This document shows, one piece after another, positions 1 to 7,678 of a stretch of DNA of 17,058 nucleotides; within the stretch, counting starts at the first letter, position 1; each line of letters starts with the position of its first letter. The position numbers were made by a program, and so were the translations under genes. The stretch is from assembly GCA_027080245.1 (NCBI GenBank), contig JALWSN010000369.1, forward strand, positions 1 through 17,058, read 5' to 3'. Source of the DNA: Ignavibacteriales bacterium (lineage in GTDB: Bacteria > Bacteroidota > Ignavibacteria > Ignavibacteriales > Melioribacteraceae). A model generated the notes under the pieces. That model was not told where the DNA came from and ran no database searches. It saw only the letters and a list, made by a program, of their open reading frames with translations.

Positions 1-34
1 CTTTAACAGAGAATTTAAGGAGAAACAAAAACAA

Positions 35-697
35 ATGAACGGCAGCGACATTAAACATTACGAAACATTAGCCGGATTGTTTGAATATCCCGGGAAAAAT
101 TTCAAAGAAAAAGTTAAAGCCGCTAAGGCGGTAATCGAAAAATTCTACCCGGAGTTAGAAAACATACTGAAGGAGTTTTTGGATTATTCATTAAATGCGC
201 CGCAGTGGGTTCTGGAAGAACTTTACACCCGGACTTTCGACGTACAATCCATTACGACTTTGGATTTGGGATATGCTCTTTTTGGCGACGACTACAAACG
301 CGGAGATTTATTGGCTAATCTTAACGCCGAACATCGCAAAGCCAATAACGACTGCGGTTCCGAGCTGCCGGACAATCTTGCAAACGTTTTACGTCTGTTG
401 CCAAAGTTGAAGGACGAAGAGTTGCGCAGGGATTTGGTAACGGAGTTAACGCTTCCGGCGTTGCACAAAATAATAAAGGACTTCGCCGCTGAATCCGTTG
501 AACTTAAAAACAAACTTTACAGGAAGCAACACAAGACTTTTATTGAACGGGATTCTTTGCACGGGCTTATTTACCGACAGCCTTTGAAAGCTATTTTTGA
601 AATTTTGGAAAAGGATTTCAATTTTAAATTTACTCCTGAAAGCGGGAAAGATTACGGCTTTACACAAGCAATTAAAACGGAATTAGAAATTAACTAA
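35..697 (+). CDS. narJ: Nitrate reductase molybdenum cofactor assembly chaperone NarJ
   Basis: NarJ is a cytoplasmic chaperone of the TorD/NarJ family. It binds apo-NarG, helps insert the molybdenum cofactor and holds back membrane attachment until the enzyme is complete. It is not part of the final nitrate reductase. Seen in the sequence: 220 residues, all-helical in appearance, with the family's conserved EELYTRTFDV segment (residues 61-70), LFGDDYKRG (82-90, matching the Y/F-GD-x-R-x-RG motif) and ELPDNLANVLRLL (110-122). AAGGAG at 17-22 lies 12 bases before the ATG, a slightly long but acceptable spacing. narI follows after 17 bases, so the two are one operon. A TAA at 4-6 could be the stop of an upstream narH, but too little sequence is present to say. 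Identity is secure from motifs plus the narI neighbour. Confidence 0.93.
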   Translation: MNGSDIKHYETLAGLFEYPGKNFKEKVKAAKAVIEKFYPELENILKEFLDYSLNAPQWVLEELYTRTFDVQSITTLDLGYALFGDDYKRGDLLANLNAEHRKANNDCGSELPDNLANVLRLLPKLKDEELRRDLVTELTLPALHKIIKDFAAESVELKNKLYRKQHKTFIERDSLHGLIYRQPLKAIFEILEKDFNFKFTPESGKDYGFTQAIKTELEIN

Positions 698-714
698 CAA
701 AAAAGATTGGAACC

Positions 715-1443
715 ATGAACGCATTAAATAATTTTTTATTTGTAGCTTTGCCTTACGCGGCTTTGGCAATTTTTTTAATCGGAACAATTTACAGGTACCG
801 CGTTCCGCAGTTTAAAATTTCATCGCTTTCGTCGGAGTTCCTTGAGACGCGCCAATTGTTTTGGGGAAGTACTCCGTTCCATTACGGCATTCTTGTTTTA
901 TTCTTCGGGCATTTAATTGCCTTCTTATTTCCCGGCGGCGTGCTTGCTTGGAACAGCCAGCCCGTTCGTTTATTAATTCTGGAAATAACGGCTTTCATTT
1001 TTGGCGTGAGCGCTTTTGTGGGATTGATTAATCTTTTCGTGAGAAGGAACGTTAACGCAAGAATAAGAAAAGTTACAAGTCCAATGGACATCGTAATTGA
1101 AATACTTTTGCTTGTTCAAATATTTTTGGGTTTGTGGATTGCCGTTAGTTACCGCTGGGGCTCTTCCTGGTTTGCCGCGGTGTTGGCGCCTTACCTTAAA
1201 TCTATTTTTTACTTGAACCCCGACGTAAAAGCCGTAGCGGCTTTGCCCGCCGTTATTAAGCTTCACGTTTCGCTTGCTTTTTTAATTATTTTGTTAATTC
1301 CATTTTCCAGGCTGATTCATTTTCTTGTTCCGCCAATCAGCTATTTGTGGCGGCCTTACCAAAAGGTAATCTGGTACTGGAATAGGAAAGAAATAAGAAA
1401 GGCAAGCGGAGCATGGTCGGTTAACAAACCCCGGAATAATTAG
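715..1443 (+). CDS. narI: Respiratory nitrate reductase gamma subunit (cytochrome b) NarI
   Basis: NarI is the membrane diheme b-type subunit of the NarGHI nitrate reductase. It oxidises quinol and passes electrons through two hemes to the iron-sulfur clusters of NarH. The 242-residue protein has five hydrophobic segments (about residues 5-25, 53-73, 86-108, 127-147 and 180-205). The four expected heme-ligand histidines are all visible: H56 and H66 in FHYGILVLFFGH, then H184 and H202, the same 10- and 18-residue spacings as H56/H66 and H187/H205 of the E. coli protein. The gene sits 17 bases after narJ and should be cotranscribed with it. Its ribosome-binding site is weak (TTGGA shortly before the ATG). 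Stop is TAG. The heme ligands make the assignment firm. Confidence 0.95.
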   Translation: MNALNNFLFVALPYAALAIFLIGTIYRYRVPQFKISSLSSEFLETRQLFWGSTPFHYGILVLFFGHLIAFLFPGGVLAWNSQPVRLLILEITAFIFGVSAFVGLINLFVRRNVNARIRKVTSPMDIVIEILLLVQIFLGLWIAVSYRWGSSWFAAVLAPYLKSIFYLNPDVKAVAALPAVIKLHVSLAFLIILLIPFSRLIHFLVPPISYLWRPYQKVIWYWNRKEIRKASGAWSVNKPRNN

Positions 1444-1497
1444 CATTTTAAATACAACCCTGCGAAAACGTTAAAATAATTGACTGAAGTTGTTCTC

Positions 1498-1542
1498 TTA
1501 AAATAAATTTTAAACAAACTTTATTTACTAACTAATCATTAG
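1498..1542. promoter_or_regulatory. Two AT-rich dyads in the narI-narK spacer
   Basis: The 108-base gap between narI and narK holds a perfect inverted repeat TTAAAAT-AA-ATTTTAA (1498-1513) and a second, CTAAT-C-ATTAG (1532-1542), about 9 bases before the narK ATG. Such dyads could be operators or the footprint of a separate narK promoter. In AT-rich DNA they may also arise by chance, and neither matches a known FNR/CRP or NarL box. A TTGAC at 1480 has no matching second half. Confidence 0.25.
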
Positions 1543-1551
1543 GTTCGAACT

Positions 1552-2856
1552 ATGTTAAAAGAAAAATACGGTTTGAAAGGGAATCCTACGACAGGACTTG
1601 TGGGAGCTACGTTGGGATTCTTTGTTGGATTTGCCGCTGTGGCTCTTTACGGTCCTACCGCCACGAAATTAAAAGACGCCATGGGGCTTTCCGGCACGCT
1701 TTTAGGCTTTCTTGTAGCGGCGCCGCAGCTTACAGGCTCGTTGCTTCGTATTCCGTTTGGCGCATGGGTAGACAAACTGGGCGGCAAAAAACCTTTGTTT
1801 ATTTTGTTGCTGCTTTCCTTAATTGGAATGGCTGGTTTAACGGCTATTCTTTATTTGCTTTACCCCGCAAAACTTAACATCGATTACTACCCGCTTATTT
1901 TGTTGCTTGGATTTTTAAGCGGCAGCGGGGTGGCGACTTTTTCGGTAGGCATTCCTCAAACTTCTTACTGGTATCCGCTTAAAAAACAAGGGATAGCCCT
2001 TGGCACTTACGCGGGCTTGGGCAACACCGCTCCCGGAATTTTTACGATTCTATTGCCTTTTGCCCTTGCGGCATGGGGCTTGGCGGGTTCGTACTTAGCT
2101 TGGACGTTCTTTTTGTTAATTGGTTTGATTGTTTACGCTTACATTTCCCACGACGCTTATTATTTTCAGCTTGTAAAAAATAAAGTTCCGCGCGAGGAAG
2201 CTATTAAAGTCTCTAAAGAATTAGGGCAGGAGCTAATACCTTCCGGCAAGTTAATGGAAGCGTTAAAAACTTCCGCAAAGATTGGAAGAACATGGGCGCT
2301 GGTTCTGCTTTACTTTACTTCTTTCGGCGGCTTCCTTGCTCTTACGGTTTGGTTCCCAACTTATTGGAAATTGTTCCACGGATTCGATTTAAGAACAGCC
2401 GGACTTTTAGGCGGAGCGGGGTTTGCATTGTTGGCGTCGTTCATAAGAGTTTACGGCGGGCACTTAAGCGACAAAATTGGAGGCGAAAAAGCCGCAATAA
2501 TGAGCTTTGGTTTGGTAATAGTCGGCGCTTTGATTTTAATGTTCGCCGAAGCTTTTGTTTTGGCTTTAATAGGCGAGCTTTTAATTGCAGCCGGGATGGG
2601 AATTGCCAACGCGGCCGTCTTTAAACTTGTGGCAAAATACGTCCCCGAAGCAGTTGGCGGAGCTTCTGGCTGGGTTGGCGGACTGGGAGCCTTCGGCGGG
2701 TTTGCAGTGCCTCCATTGTTGGGTCTGTTCGTTGACCTTTACGGCAAAATAGGCTACGCCCGCGGATTTGTGATTTACGTAATATTAGGACTAATTTGCA
2801 TTACAACCGCCATTATTTTAATGAAAAAATTTCACGGAATCAAACAAACGGCTTAA
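1552..2856 (+). CDS. narK: Nitrate/nitrite transporter of the NarK (NNP, major facilitator) family
   Basis: A 12-helix major facilitator that takes up nitrate and/or exchanges it for the nitrite made by NarGHI. The 434-residue protein carries both family signatures: AGLGNTAPG in helix 5 (154-162) and GGASGWVGGLGAFGG in helix 11 (369-383). The two substrate-binding arginines of the family appear as R66 in helix 2 (SLLRIPFG) and R299 in helix 8 (SFIRVYGG). The MFS loop motif GAWVDKLGGKK follows R66, and a second copy, GGHLSDKIGGEK, follows R299. Only one NarK unit is present, not the fused NarK1-NarK2 seen in some denitrifiers. Whether it is a proton symporter (NarK1) or a nitrate/nitrite antiporter (NarK2) cannot be settled by eye. 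It lies 108 bases after narI, so it may have its own promoter, and ends before a strong terminator. Confidence 0.93.
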   Translation: MLKEKYGLKGNPTTGLVGATLGFFVGFAAVALYGPTATKLKDAMGLSGTLLGFLVAAPQLTGSLLRIPFGAWVDKLGGKKPLFILLLLSLIGMAGLTAILYLLYPAKLNIDYYPLILLLGFLSGSGVATFSVGIPQTSYWYPLKKQGIALGTYAGLGNTAPGIFTILLPFALAAWGLAGSYLAWTFFLLIGLIVYAYISHDAYYFQLVKNKVPREEAIKVSKELGQELIPSGKLMEALKTSAKIGRTWALVLLYFTSFGGFLALTVWFPTYWKLFHGFDLRTAGLLGGAGFALLASFIRVYGGHLSDKIGGEKAAIMSFGLVIVGALILMFAEAFVLALIGELLIAAGMGIANAAVFKLVAKYVPEAVGGASGWVGGLGAFGGFAVPPLLGLFVDLYGKIGYARGFVIYVILGLICITTAIILMKKFHGIKQTA

Positions 2857-2890
2857 ATAGTTTTTACTCGCGTCTCCTTTTTGATTACTA

Positions 2891-2926
2891 AACCCCTTCG
2901 CAACTTTATTCGGGAAGGGGTTTTTT
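2891..2926 (+). terminator. Rho-independent terminator after narK
   Basis: A 9-bp perfect stem, AACCCCTTC (2891-2899) with GAAGGGGTT (2914-2922), 14-base loop, running straight into six T residues (2921-2926). It starts 34 bases after the narK stop and closes the nar operon, separating it from the peptidase gene downstream. Confidence 0.88.
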
Positions 2927-3033
2927 ACTTTTAAATTTTTCTGAAAAGCCTTTTGCTGTTGCGTTACCAGGCTAAGTTGAACTTTACCCTTAACAAAGGT
3001 AAATTGCGGATTCAAAAAGACCGATTTAGACTA

Positions 3034-5019
3034 TTGAAAAAAATAATAACTAAATATTTGTGGATTTTACTATTCTTAATATTTGCCGGCGTAAATATTT
3101 TACAAAACAAAAATATTAAAATTAAGCCCGTCAATTTTGCAAAAGAAAATTATTACGAAAGGGGAATCCTTAAAAGTTACGTTCAAAAAGTAAACGACGT
3201 AGCCGATTATTACTTCAACGCGGCGTTAAATCCCAAAACCGCTTACGCGTCGGTGGAAGAAAAAATCATCTGGCGCAACAAAACAAATTTCCCGGCGCGC
3301 GAATTGCAATTTCATCTTTACGCTAACGCTTACAGCAGTAGTAAAACATTGTTCAATAGCGTTTACAAAGTAACAAAAGCCGCCAGAACTCATTTTGAAA
3401 TTTCAGAAGTTAAGGTGAACGGCAAAGAAAAAAGATTAATTTATTTTCAACCGGACGTAAAAAACCCATACGACAGCACTGTGGCAAAAATTAAACTGCA
3501 AAAGGCAGTTAACCCAGGCGATAGCGCGGTAATTAATTTCAAATACAAATTAAAAATTTCCGAGTCGATTAAAAGATTTGGCAGGGCGCGGGGAACGGAC
3601 TTTTTCTTTATTTCTCAATGGTTTCCTAAAATTGCCGTTTTTCAGGAGGGGAAATGGAACTGCCATCAATATTTCCCTTCGTTAAACTTTTTTTCGGATT
3701 TCGGATATTACAATGTAAAGATTAAAATTCCCGTGTCGTTTAAGGCCGCGGCTACAGGCAGGTTAGTTTCGCTTAATAACGACGGGGACTTCAAGCGTTA
3801 TGAATTTGAGCAATTCGGCGTGCACGATTTTGCCTGGACGGCGGCAAGAGAAATTATTGACACGACTAAATTTTTCGTTAGACAAGACGGCTCGAAGTTA
3901 AAGGTGAAGTTGTTCGTTCAGCCTACAAGCGTAAAATACATTAACAGATTTTTTACGGCGATTTTCAAATCCCTTAAATTTTATGAAAACAATATCGGCG
4001 ATTACCCTTACGAAACATTAACAATGGTAGACGTTCCAAGAACAAGCCGTTCGGGCGGAATGGAATACCCCACGCTGTTCACCGTTAGCGCGGGTTTGTT
4101 TTCGCCCGTGGTTACTCACTCTCCGGAAAAGTTGGTTGTGCACGAATTCACACATCAATATTTTTACGGACTAATTGCCAACAACGAAACCGAAGAGGCT
4201 TGGCTGGACGAAGGATTTACTTCCTACTTTGCAAGTAAAATAATCGAGAAGAATTACAAGCCCGGTTTAGTAACTTTTCGATTTCTTAATTACATTCCCG
4301 TTCCTGGAATTAACTACCTTTCTTTCAAGGACATTCCAATTATTTACACGCTTGGTTTTTACCGCTACCCGGAATATGCAAGGGCATTGAGCAGATATTA
4401 TTCCAACTTAACCGTTGGCGCAATTGCCGATACTTCCTACAAATTGCCAACAAGACTTTCGTACGTGGTTAACTCTTATTCCAAACCTGAAATAATGCTT
4501 TACACATTGGAACGCTTGCTTGGGGAAAAGAAATTTTTTTCAATAATAAAAAAATATTTTAATGAATTTGAATTTAAACATCCTACATCAAGAGGTTTTT
4601 TTGATTTATTGTTTGCCTCGACGCAAAAAGATTTGAGTTGGATTAAAAAAGAAGTTTTTGAATCTTCCAAAATTTTCGACGACGCAATTCGTTACTTAAA
4701 GAAAACCGCGCCTAATAGTTACGAATTATTTCTTGAAAGAAAAGGCGGCTACTTTCCACACACGGTTTACGTTTACACAACTAAAGATACTTTGCGGTTC
4801 GATTGGAAAGAGAAGAAGAATTTTAAGATAATTAAATTCAGAACGAAGAACAAAGTAATAGCGGCGGATATTGATCCCAAAAGAATTAATCTTCTGGACA
4901 TTAATTTTGCGAACAATTCTTACACAATGAATCCAACGTATACCGGACGAATCTCCCTTTCCGTCAAGTGGTTTTTCTGGCTTCAGAATGCGTTAATGAT
5001 TTTAGGAAGCGTGGGGTAG
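3034..5019 (+). CDS. Exported M1-family zinc metallopeptidase
   Basis: A gluzincin-type metallopeptidase of the M1 (aminopeptidase N/leukotriene A4 hydrolase) family. The zinc site HEFTH is at residues 370-374 and the third ligand E393 follows in the W-L-D-E-G segment, giving the standard HExxH-x18-E. The substrate-binding GxMEN-like motif appears as GGMEYP (341-346). I chose the TTG at 3034 because it gives MKKIITKY followed by a hydrophobic stretch, a typical export signal or membrane anchor. An in-frame TTG at 2953 would put 27 mostly charged residues before that signal. The protein has 661 residues. The last 18 or so (VKWFFWLQNALMILGSVG) are hydrophobic again, so it may be anchored at both ends, with the catalytic part outside the cytoplasm. 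It cannot therefore easily take part in methionine removal with def/fmt next door. Substrate unknown. The next gene starts 2 bases after the stop. Confidence 0.85.
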   Translation: MKKIITKYLWILLFLIFAGVNILQNKNIKIKPVNFAKENYYERGILKSYVQKVNDVADYYFNAALNPKTAYASVEEKIIWRNKTNFPARELQFHLYANAYSSSKTLFNSVYKVTKAARTHFEISEVKVNGKEKRLIYFQPDVKNPYDSTVAKIKLQKAVNPGDSAVINFKYKLKISESIKRFGRARGTDFFFISQWFPKIAVFQEGKWNCHQYFPSLNFFSDFGYYNVKIKIPVSFKAAATGRLVSLNNDGDFKRYEFEQFGVHDFAWTAAREIIDTTKFFVRQDGSKLKVKLFVQPTSVKYINRFFTAIFKSLKFYENNIGDYPYETLTMVDVPRTSRSGGMEYPTLFTVSAGLFSPVVTHSPEKLVVHEFTHQYFYGLIANNETEEAWLDEGFTSYFASKIIEKNYKPGLVTFRFLNYIPVPGINYLSFKDIPIIYTLGFYRYPEYARALSRYYSNLTVGAIADTSYKLPTRLSYVVNSYSKPEIMLYTLERLLGEKKFFSIIKKYFNEFEFKHPTSRGFFDLLFASTQKDLSWIKKEVFESSKIFDDAIRYLKKTAPNSYELFLERKGGYFPHTVYVYTTKDTLRFDWKEKKNFKIIKFRTKNKVIAADIDPKRINLLDINFANNSYTMNPTYTGRISLSVKWFFWLQNALMILGSVG

Positions 5020-5021
5020 TT

Positions 5022-5900
5022 TTGAAAATTAAAGAAATTCTAACTGAAGGCGCAAGGTTGGTTTTTTACAACCAGAAATTTGCAATTATTCTGTGGGGCA
5101 CAAACGCCCTGTTATCATTGGTGCTTACGATACCAATCTACGCTCTGCTTACTGTAAATATTGGGCATTCATTAATTGGTAAATTGTTGAGCCAAAATTT
5201 CGACTACGTTTGGTTGATTCAGTTCCTCCACAAATATTCCACGGAGCTTTCCCAGATTCCGATTCTGCTTTACGGAGTAATAGTAATTTACATTTTACTA
5301 AATGCGTTTTACGCCGGCGGACTAATTGCGGTTTTTAATCACCCTAAAAAAAATCACGTAATTGATTTCTTTTACGGCGGAGTAAAATATTGGTTCAGGT
5401 TTCTTAAGGTCGTTGCAATCTCTCTAATATTTTACGCGATTGTTTTTTTTATCTACGAATTGTTTGGACGTTTGAGCTCTTCATTATTTTCGAATTCAAC
5501 GAGTTACTACCCTGATTTTATTTTCAGATTAACAAGGTACGTTTTGTTGATTTTCTTCATCGGAATAATTTCAATGATTTCAGATTACGCGCGGGTTTTG
5601 CTGGCGGTAACTAATAATCAAAATGTGCTAAAAGCAATTTTAAACTCAACTAAATTCATTCTGAAAAATTTCAATGAAATATTTTCAGTTTTCTTAACCG
5701 TCGCGCTTTTGGGCGCGGCGGGCGTTATTTTGTACAACGTCGTAGGATTGTTCATTCCAAAGTCCCCAATTTATTTTTTACTGCTAACCTTTATTCTTCA
5801 ACAAATCTTAATTATTTTTCGACTCAACATTCGAATGTTTTTTTTCTCGACTGAAGTAATCCTTTACAAAGATTTAAAAGCGGAAATGATTAACGATTAA
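5022..5900 (+). CDS. Six-helix integral membrane protein of unknown function
   Basis: I do not recognise this protein. From a TTG start at 5022 it has 292 residues with about six hydrophobic segments (roughly 20-45, 79-104, 127-148, 172-193, 220-244 and 249-266), a short charged cytoplasmic-looking N-terminus (MKIKEILTEG) and a charged C-terminal tail. A segment ISDYARVLLAV (184-194) followed by a predicted amphipathic stretch resembles the repeated units of several poorly known multi-pass families, but that is not enough for a name. The frame is also open upstream to a GTG at 4968, which would overlap the peptidase gene by 52 bases. I prefer the TTG because it lies 2 bases after the peptidase stop, an arrangement typical of translational coupling, and gives a natural N-terminus. 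AGGAAG at 5004-5009 may serve as ribosome-binding site. Linkage to the exported peptidase suggests a shared envelope role, which is inference only. Confidence 0.72.
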   Translation: MKIKEILTEGARLVFYNQKFAIILWGTNALLSLVLTIPIYALLTVNIGHSLIGKLLSQNFDYVWLIQFLHKYSTELSQIPILLYGVIVIYILLNAFYAGGLIAVFNHPKKNHVIDFFYGGVKYWFRFLKVVAISLIFYAIVFFIYELFGRLSSSLFSNSTSYYPDFIFRLTRYVLLIFFIGIISMISDYARVLLAVTNNQNVLKAILNSTKFILKNFNEIFSVFLTVALLGAAGVILYNVVGLFIPKSPIYFLLLTFILQQILIIFRLNIRMFFFSTEVILYKDLKAEMIND

Positions 5901-5926
5901 AGTAAATTCAATTGGAGTTAATTTAA

Positions 5927-6475
5927 ATGGCAATTTTACCAATAACGGTATTCGGAGATAAAATATTAAGGAAACCGACAAAAAAGATCGCTAAGATTGA
6001 CGATGAAATAATAGGTTTTGTCCGGAACATGTTCGAAACAATGCGGAACGCCAATGGCATCGGGCTTGCGGCAAATCAAGTAAACAGTTCCCGTTCAATT
6101 TTCATTGTGGATATTAGTCCCGTTGAAGATTACGAACATTACAAACCCATTACTCTTATTAACCCTGAAATAATTGAACATTCCGAGGACACAATAGTAA
6201 TGGAGGAGGGGTGCCTTAGTTTGCCTAATTTAAGGGCGGACGTCGAAAGGCCTGAGTTTATTAGAGTAAAATATTTGGACATTAACGAGAACGAACAAAT
6301 TCTTGAAGCGGACGATTTATTAGCGCGCGTAATTTTACACGAATACGACCACCTTATTGGTAAAATGATTCCCGATAGAGTGGACGGTAAGCTAAGAAAA
6401 CATTTACAAAAAAAATTAAATAAAATAATTGCACGGGAAGAAAAAATAGATTACCCGGTTACGCCAAAACACTGA
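5927..6475 (+). CDS. def: Peptide deformylase
   Basis: Removes the formyl group from the N-terminal methionine of new proteins in the cytoplasm, using a bound metal (usually iron). All three family motifs are visible in the 182 residues: GIGLAANQ (44-51), EGCLSLP (94-100) and HEYDH (138-142). These supply metal ligands C96, H138 and H142 and the catalytic E139. The C-terminal tail is short and basic (RKHLQKKLNKIIAREEK). The ATG at 5927 is preceded by GGAG at 5914-5917 with good spacing. It starts 26 bases after the membrane protein gene and is followed 39 bases on by fmt, the usual def-fmt pairing. Confidence 0.97.
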   Translation: MAILPITVFGDKILRKPTKKIAKIDDEIIGFVRNMFETMRNANGIGLAANQVNSSRSIFIVDISPVEDYEHYKPITLINPEIIEHSEDTIVMEEGCLSLPNLRADVERPEFIRVKYLDINENEQILEADDLLARVILHEYDHLIGKMIPDRVDGKLRKHLQKKLNKIIAREEKIDYPVTPKH

Positions 6476-6497
6476 TATTATTGAGCTTTCTTTTTGC

Positions 6498-6506
6498 AGG
6501 GGGGAG
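6498..6506 (+). promoter_or_regulatory. Strong ribosome-binding site of fmt
   Basis: AGGGGGGAG ends 8 bases before the fmt ATG at 6515. It is the most purine/G-rich Shine-Dalgarno site in a window where most genes have weak ones, and it fixes the fmt start. Confidence 0.7.
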
Positions 6507-6514
6507 ATTAACCT

Positions 6515-7426
6515 ATGAAAATAGTATTCTTCGGGACGCCTGATTTCGCAATTCCCGTTTTAACCAAAATATACGAAAGCGAGCATGAAATATTGGCGGT
6601 GGTTACTGCGCCCGACAAACAAAGGGGAAGAGGACGCAAGGTTCAATTTACGCCTGTAAAATCAAAGGCTTTGGAGCTTGGATTGAAAGTACTTCAACCG
6701 GACAAGTTGAAAAATCCCGAGTTTGTTGAAAGTCTCAAAAAGTTAGGCGCTGATTTGTTCGTTGTAGTGGCTTTTAAAATTTTACCGCCCGAGGTTTTTA
6801 CCATTCCGCCTAGAGGCTCTTTTAATTTACACGCTTCTCTTTTGCCAAAGTACCGCGGTGCCGCGCCAATCCAGTGGGCTTTAATTAACGGCGAAAAAAT
6901 TACGGGGGTAACAACATTCTTCCTAGAAGAAAAAGTTGACACAGGAAATATAATTTTGCAGGAAAAATTGGAAATACTTGACGAAGACAACTTCGGCTCA
7001 TTGCACGACAAGCTAAGTTTATTAGGAGCAGATGTTACGTTAAAAACAATAAATTTAATTGAAGCTGGAAATGTTAAATTAACAAAACAGGACGACTCTT
7101 TAGCGACGCCTGCTCCTAAAATCACAAAAGAGACGTGCAGGATTGACTGGTCCAAAGGCGCGGAGGCTGTCCATAATTTAGTTAGAGGGCTTTCGCCTTA
7201 CCCCGGAGCTTTTTTTACGGATGGAATTAAAATATTTAAAATTTTTAAAACGGAGATTAGCGACGTTAATTTAGAACCGGGGGAAACGCTAAGTAGCAAA
7301 AAGGAATTACTAATCGGCTGTGGAGAAAATTCCATTTCGGTTTTGGAAATTCAACCCGAAGGGCGCAAGCGAATGACTATCGAAGAATTTTTACGCGGTT
7401 ATTCTTTGTCTAAAGTTGTTAAATAA
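6515..7426 (+). CDS. fmt: Methionyl-tRNA formyltransferase
   Basis: Transfers a formyl group from 10-formyltetrahydrofolate to Met-tRNAi, the step that def later reverses on the finished protein. The 303-residue protein opens with MKIVFFGTPDFA, the family's Rossmann-like start. The catalytic triad is present as N104, H106 and D142 (E. coli N106, H108, D144), with the SLLPKYRGAAPIQWA signature at 108-122. The flexible basic loop that grips the acceptor stem is visible as DKQRGRGRK (34-42). The C-terminal anticodon-side domain begins near residue 206 (CRIDWSKGAEAVHNLVRGLSP). Length is close to the usual 310-320 residues. It is downstream of def by 39 bases and very likely cotranscribed with it. 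Confidence 0.97.
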   Translation: MKIVFFGTPDFAIPVLTKIYESEHEILAVVTAPDKQRGRGRKVQFTPVKSKALELGLKVLQPDKLKNPEFVESLKKLGADLFVVVAFKILPPEVFTIPPRGSFNLHASLLPKYRGAAPIQWALINGEKITGVTTFFLEEKVDTGNIILQEKLEILDEDNFGSLHDKLSLLGADVTLKTINLIEAGNVKLTKQDDSLATPAPKITKETCRIDWSKGAEAVHNLVRGLSPYPGAFFTDGIKIFKIFKTEISDVNLEPGETLSSKKELLIGCGENSISVLEIQPEGRKRMTIEEFLRGYSLSKVVK

Positions 7427-7678
7427 CCTTACGGCGGCTTACCATTTAATAAGAATAGTACTATTATTGTTAATTAAAATTAAAACCGGCTAACGAAAGC
7501 GCTGAAATTATTGATTAAATTATGCCTTGGATGAGTAAACTCAATTAAGTTGCGAAATTATGGCTACCGAAGTAGAATAAACTTTTGACTTCAATTTTCT
7601 ATTTACTAAATTTAATGGTAATAATTAAGTTTATTGTCAAAGTGAAAGCAAAGGAATTAAAAATTACGAGGCGGAAAA
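7427..7678. other. 252-base non-coding spacer before the PLP enzyme gene
   Basis: The longest gene-free stretch in the window. It is AT-rich and contains a perfect 12-base palindrome AATAGTACTATT (7454-7465), but no terminator for fmt that I can see. It probably holds the promoter of the 7679-13113 gene run, since the spacers within that run are short. The best -7-like match to the Bacteroidota TAnnTTTG element is AACTTTTG (7580-7587), with one mismatch and no TTG at the right distance upstream. I could not match a SAM, cobalamin or other known riboswitch by eye. Confidence 0.4.
7668..7674 (+). promoter_or_regulatory. Ribosome-binding site supporting the long start of the PLP enzyme
   Basis: GAGGCGG ends 4 bases before the ATG at 7679. 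The alternative in-frame ATG at 7739, which would remove the lysine-rich extension, has no comparable site. This is the reason for including the first 20 residues in the protein. Confidence 0.55.

Noticed and set aside
973..1266. Minus-strand open frame of 97 codons inside narI
   Set aside because: Shadow of narI, whose heme ligands confirm the plus-strand reading.
1480..1494. Possible FNR/DNR-type box before narK (TTGAC...)
   Set aside because: The second half reads TTGTT and not GTCAA or ATCAA, so the dyad is not there.
2953..3033. Extra 27 residues at the start of the M1 peptidase (TTG at 2953)
   Set aside because: They would bury the MKKIITKY export signal inside the protein, and they start only 27 bases after the terminator.
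4968..5021. GTG start of the membrane protein overlapping the peptidase gene
   Set aside because: A 52-base overlap is unlikely when a TTG 2 bases after the stop gives a natural N-terminus.
6694..7155. Minus-strand open frame of 153 codons inside fmt
   Set aside because: It lies entirely antisense to a gene with intact catalytic motifs and has no recognisable domain.
7522..7548. Eight-codon open frame (MPWMSKLN) as a leader peptide
   Set aside because: No ribosome-binding site, no run of methionine or cysteine codons and no attenuator hairpin after it.
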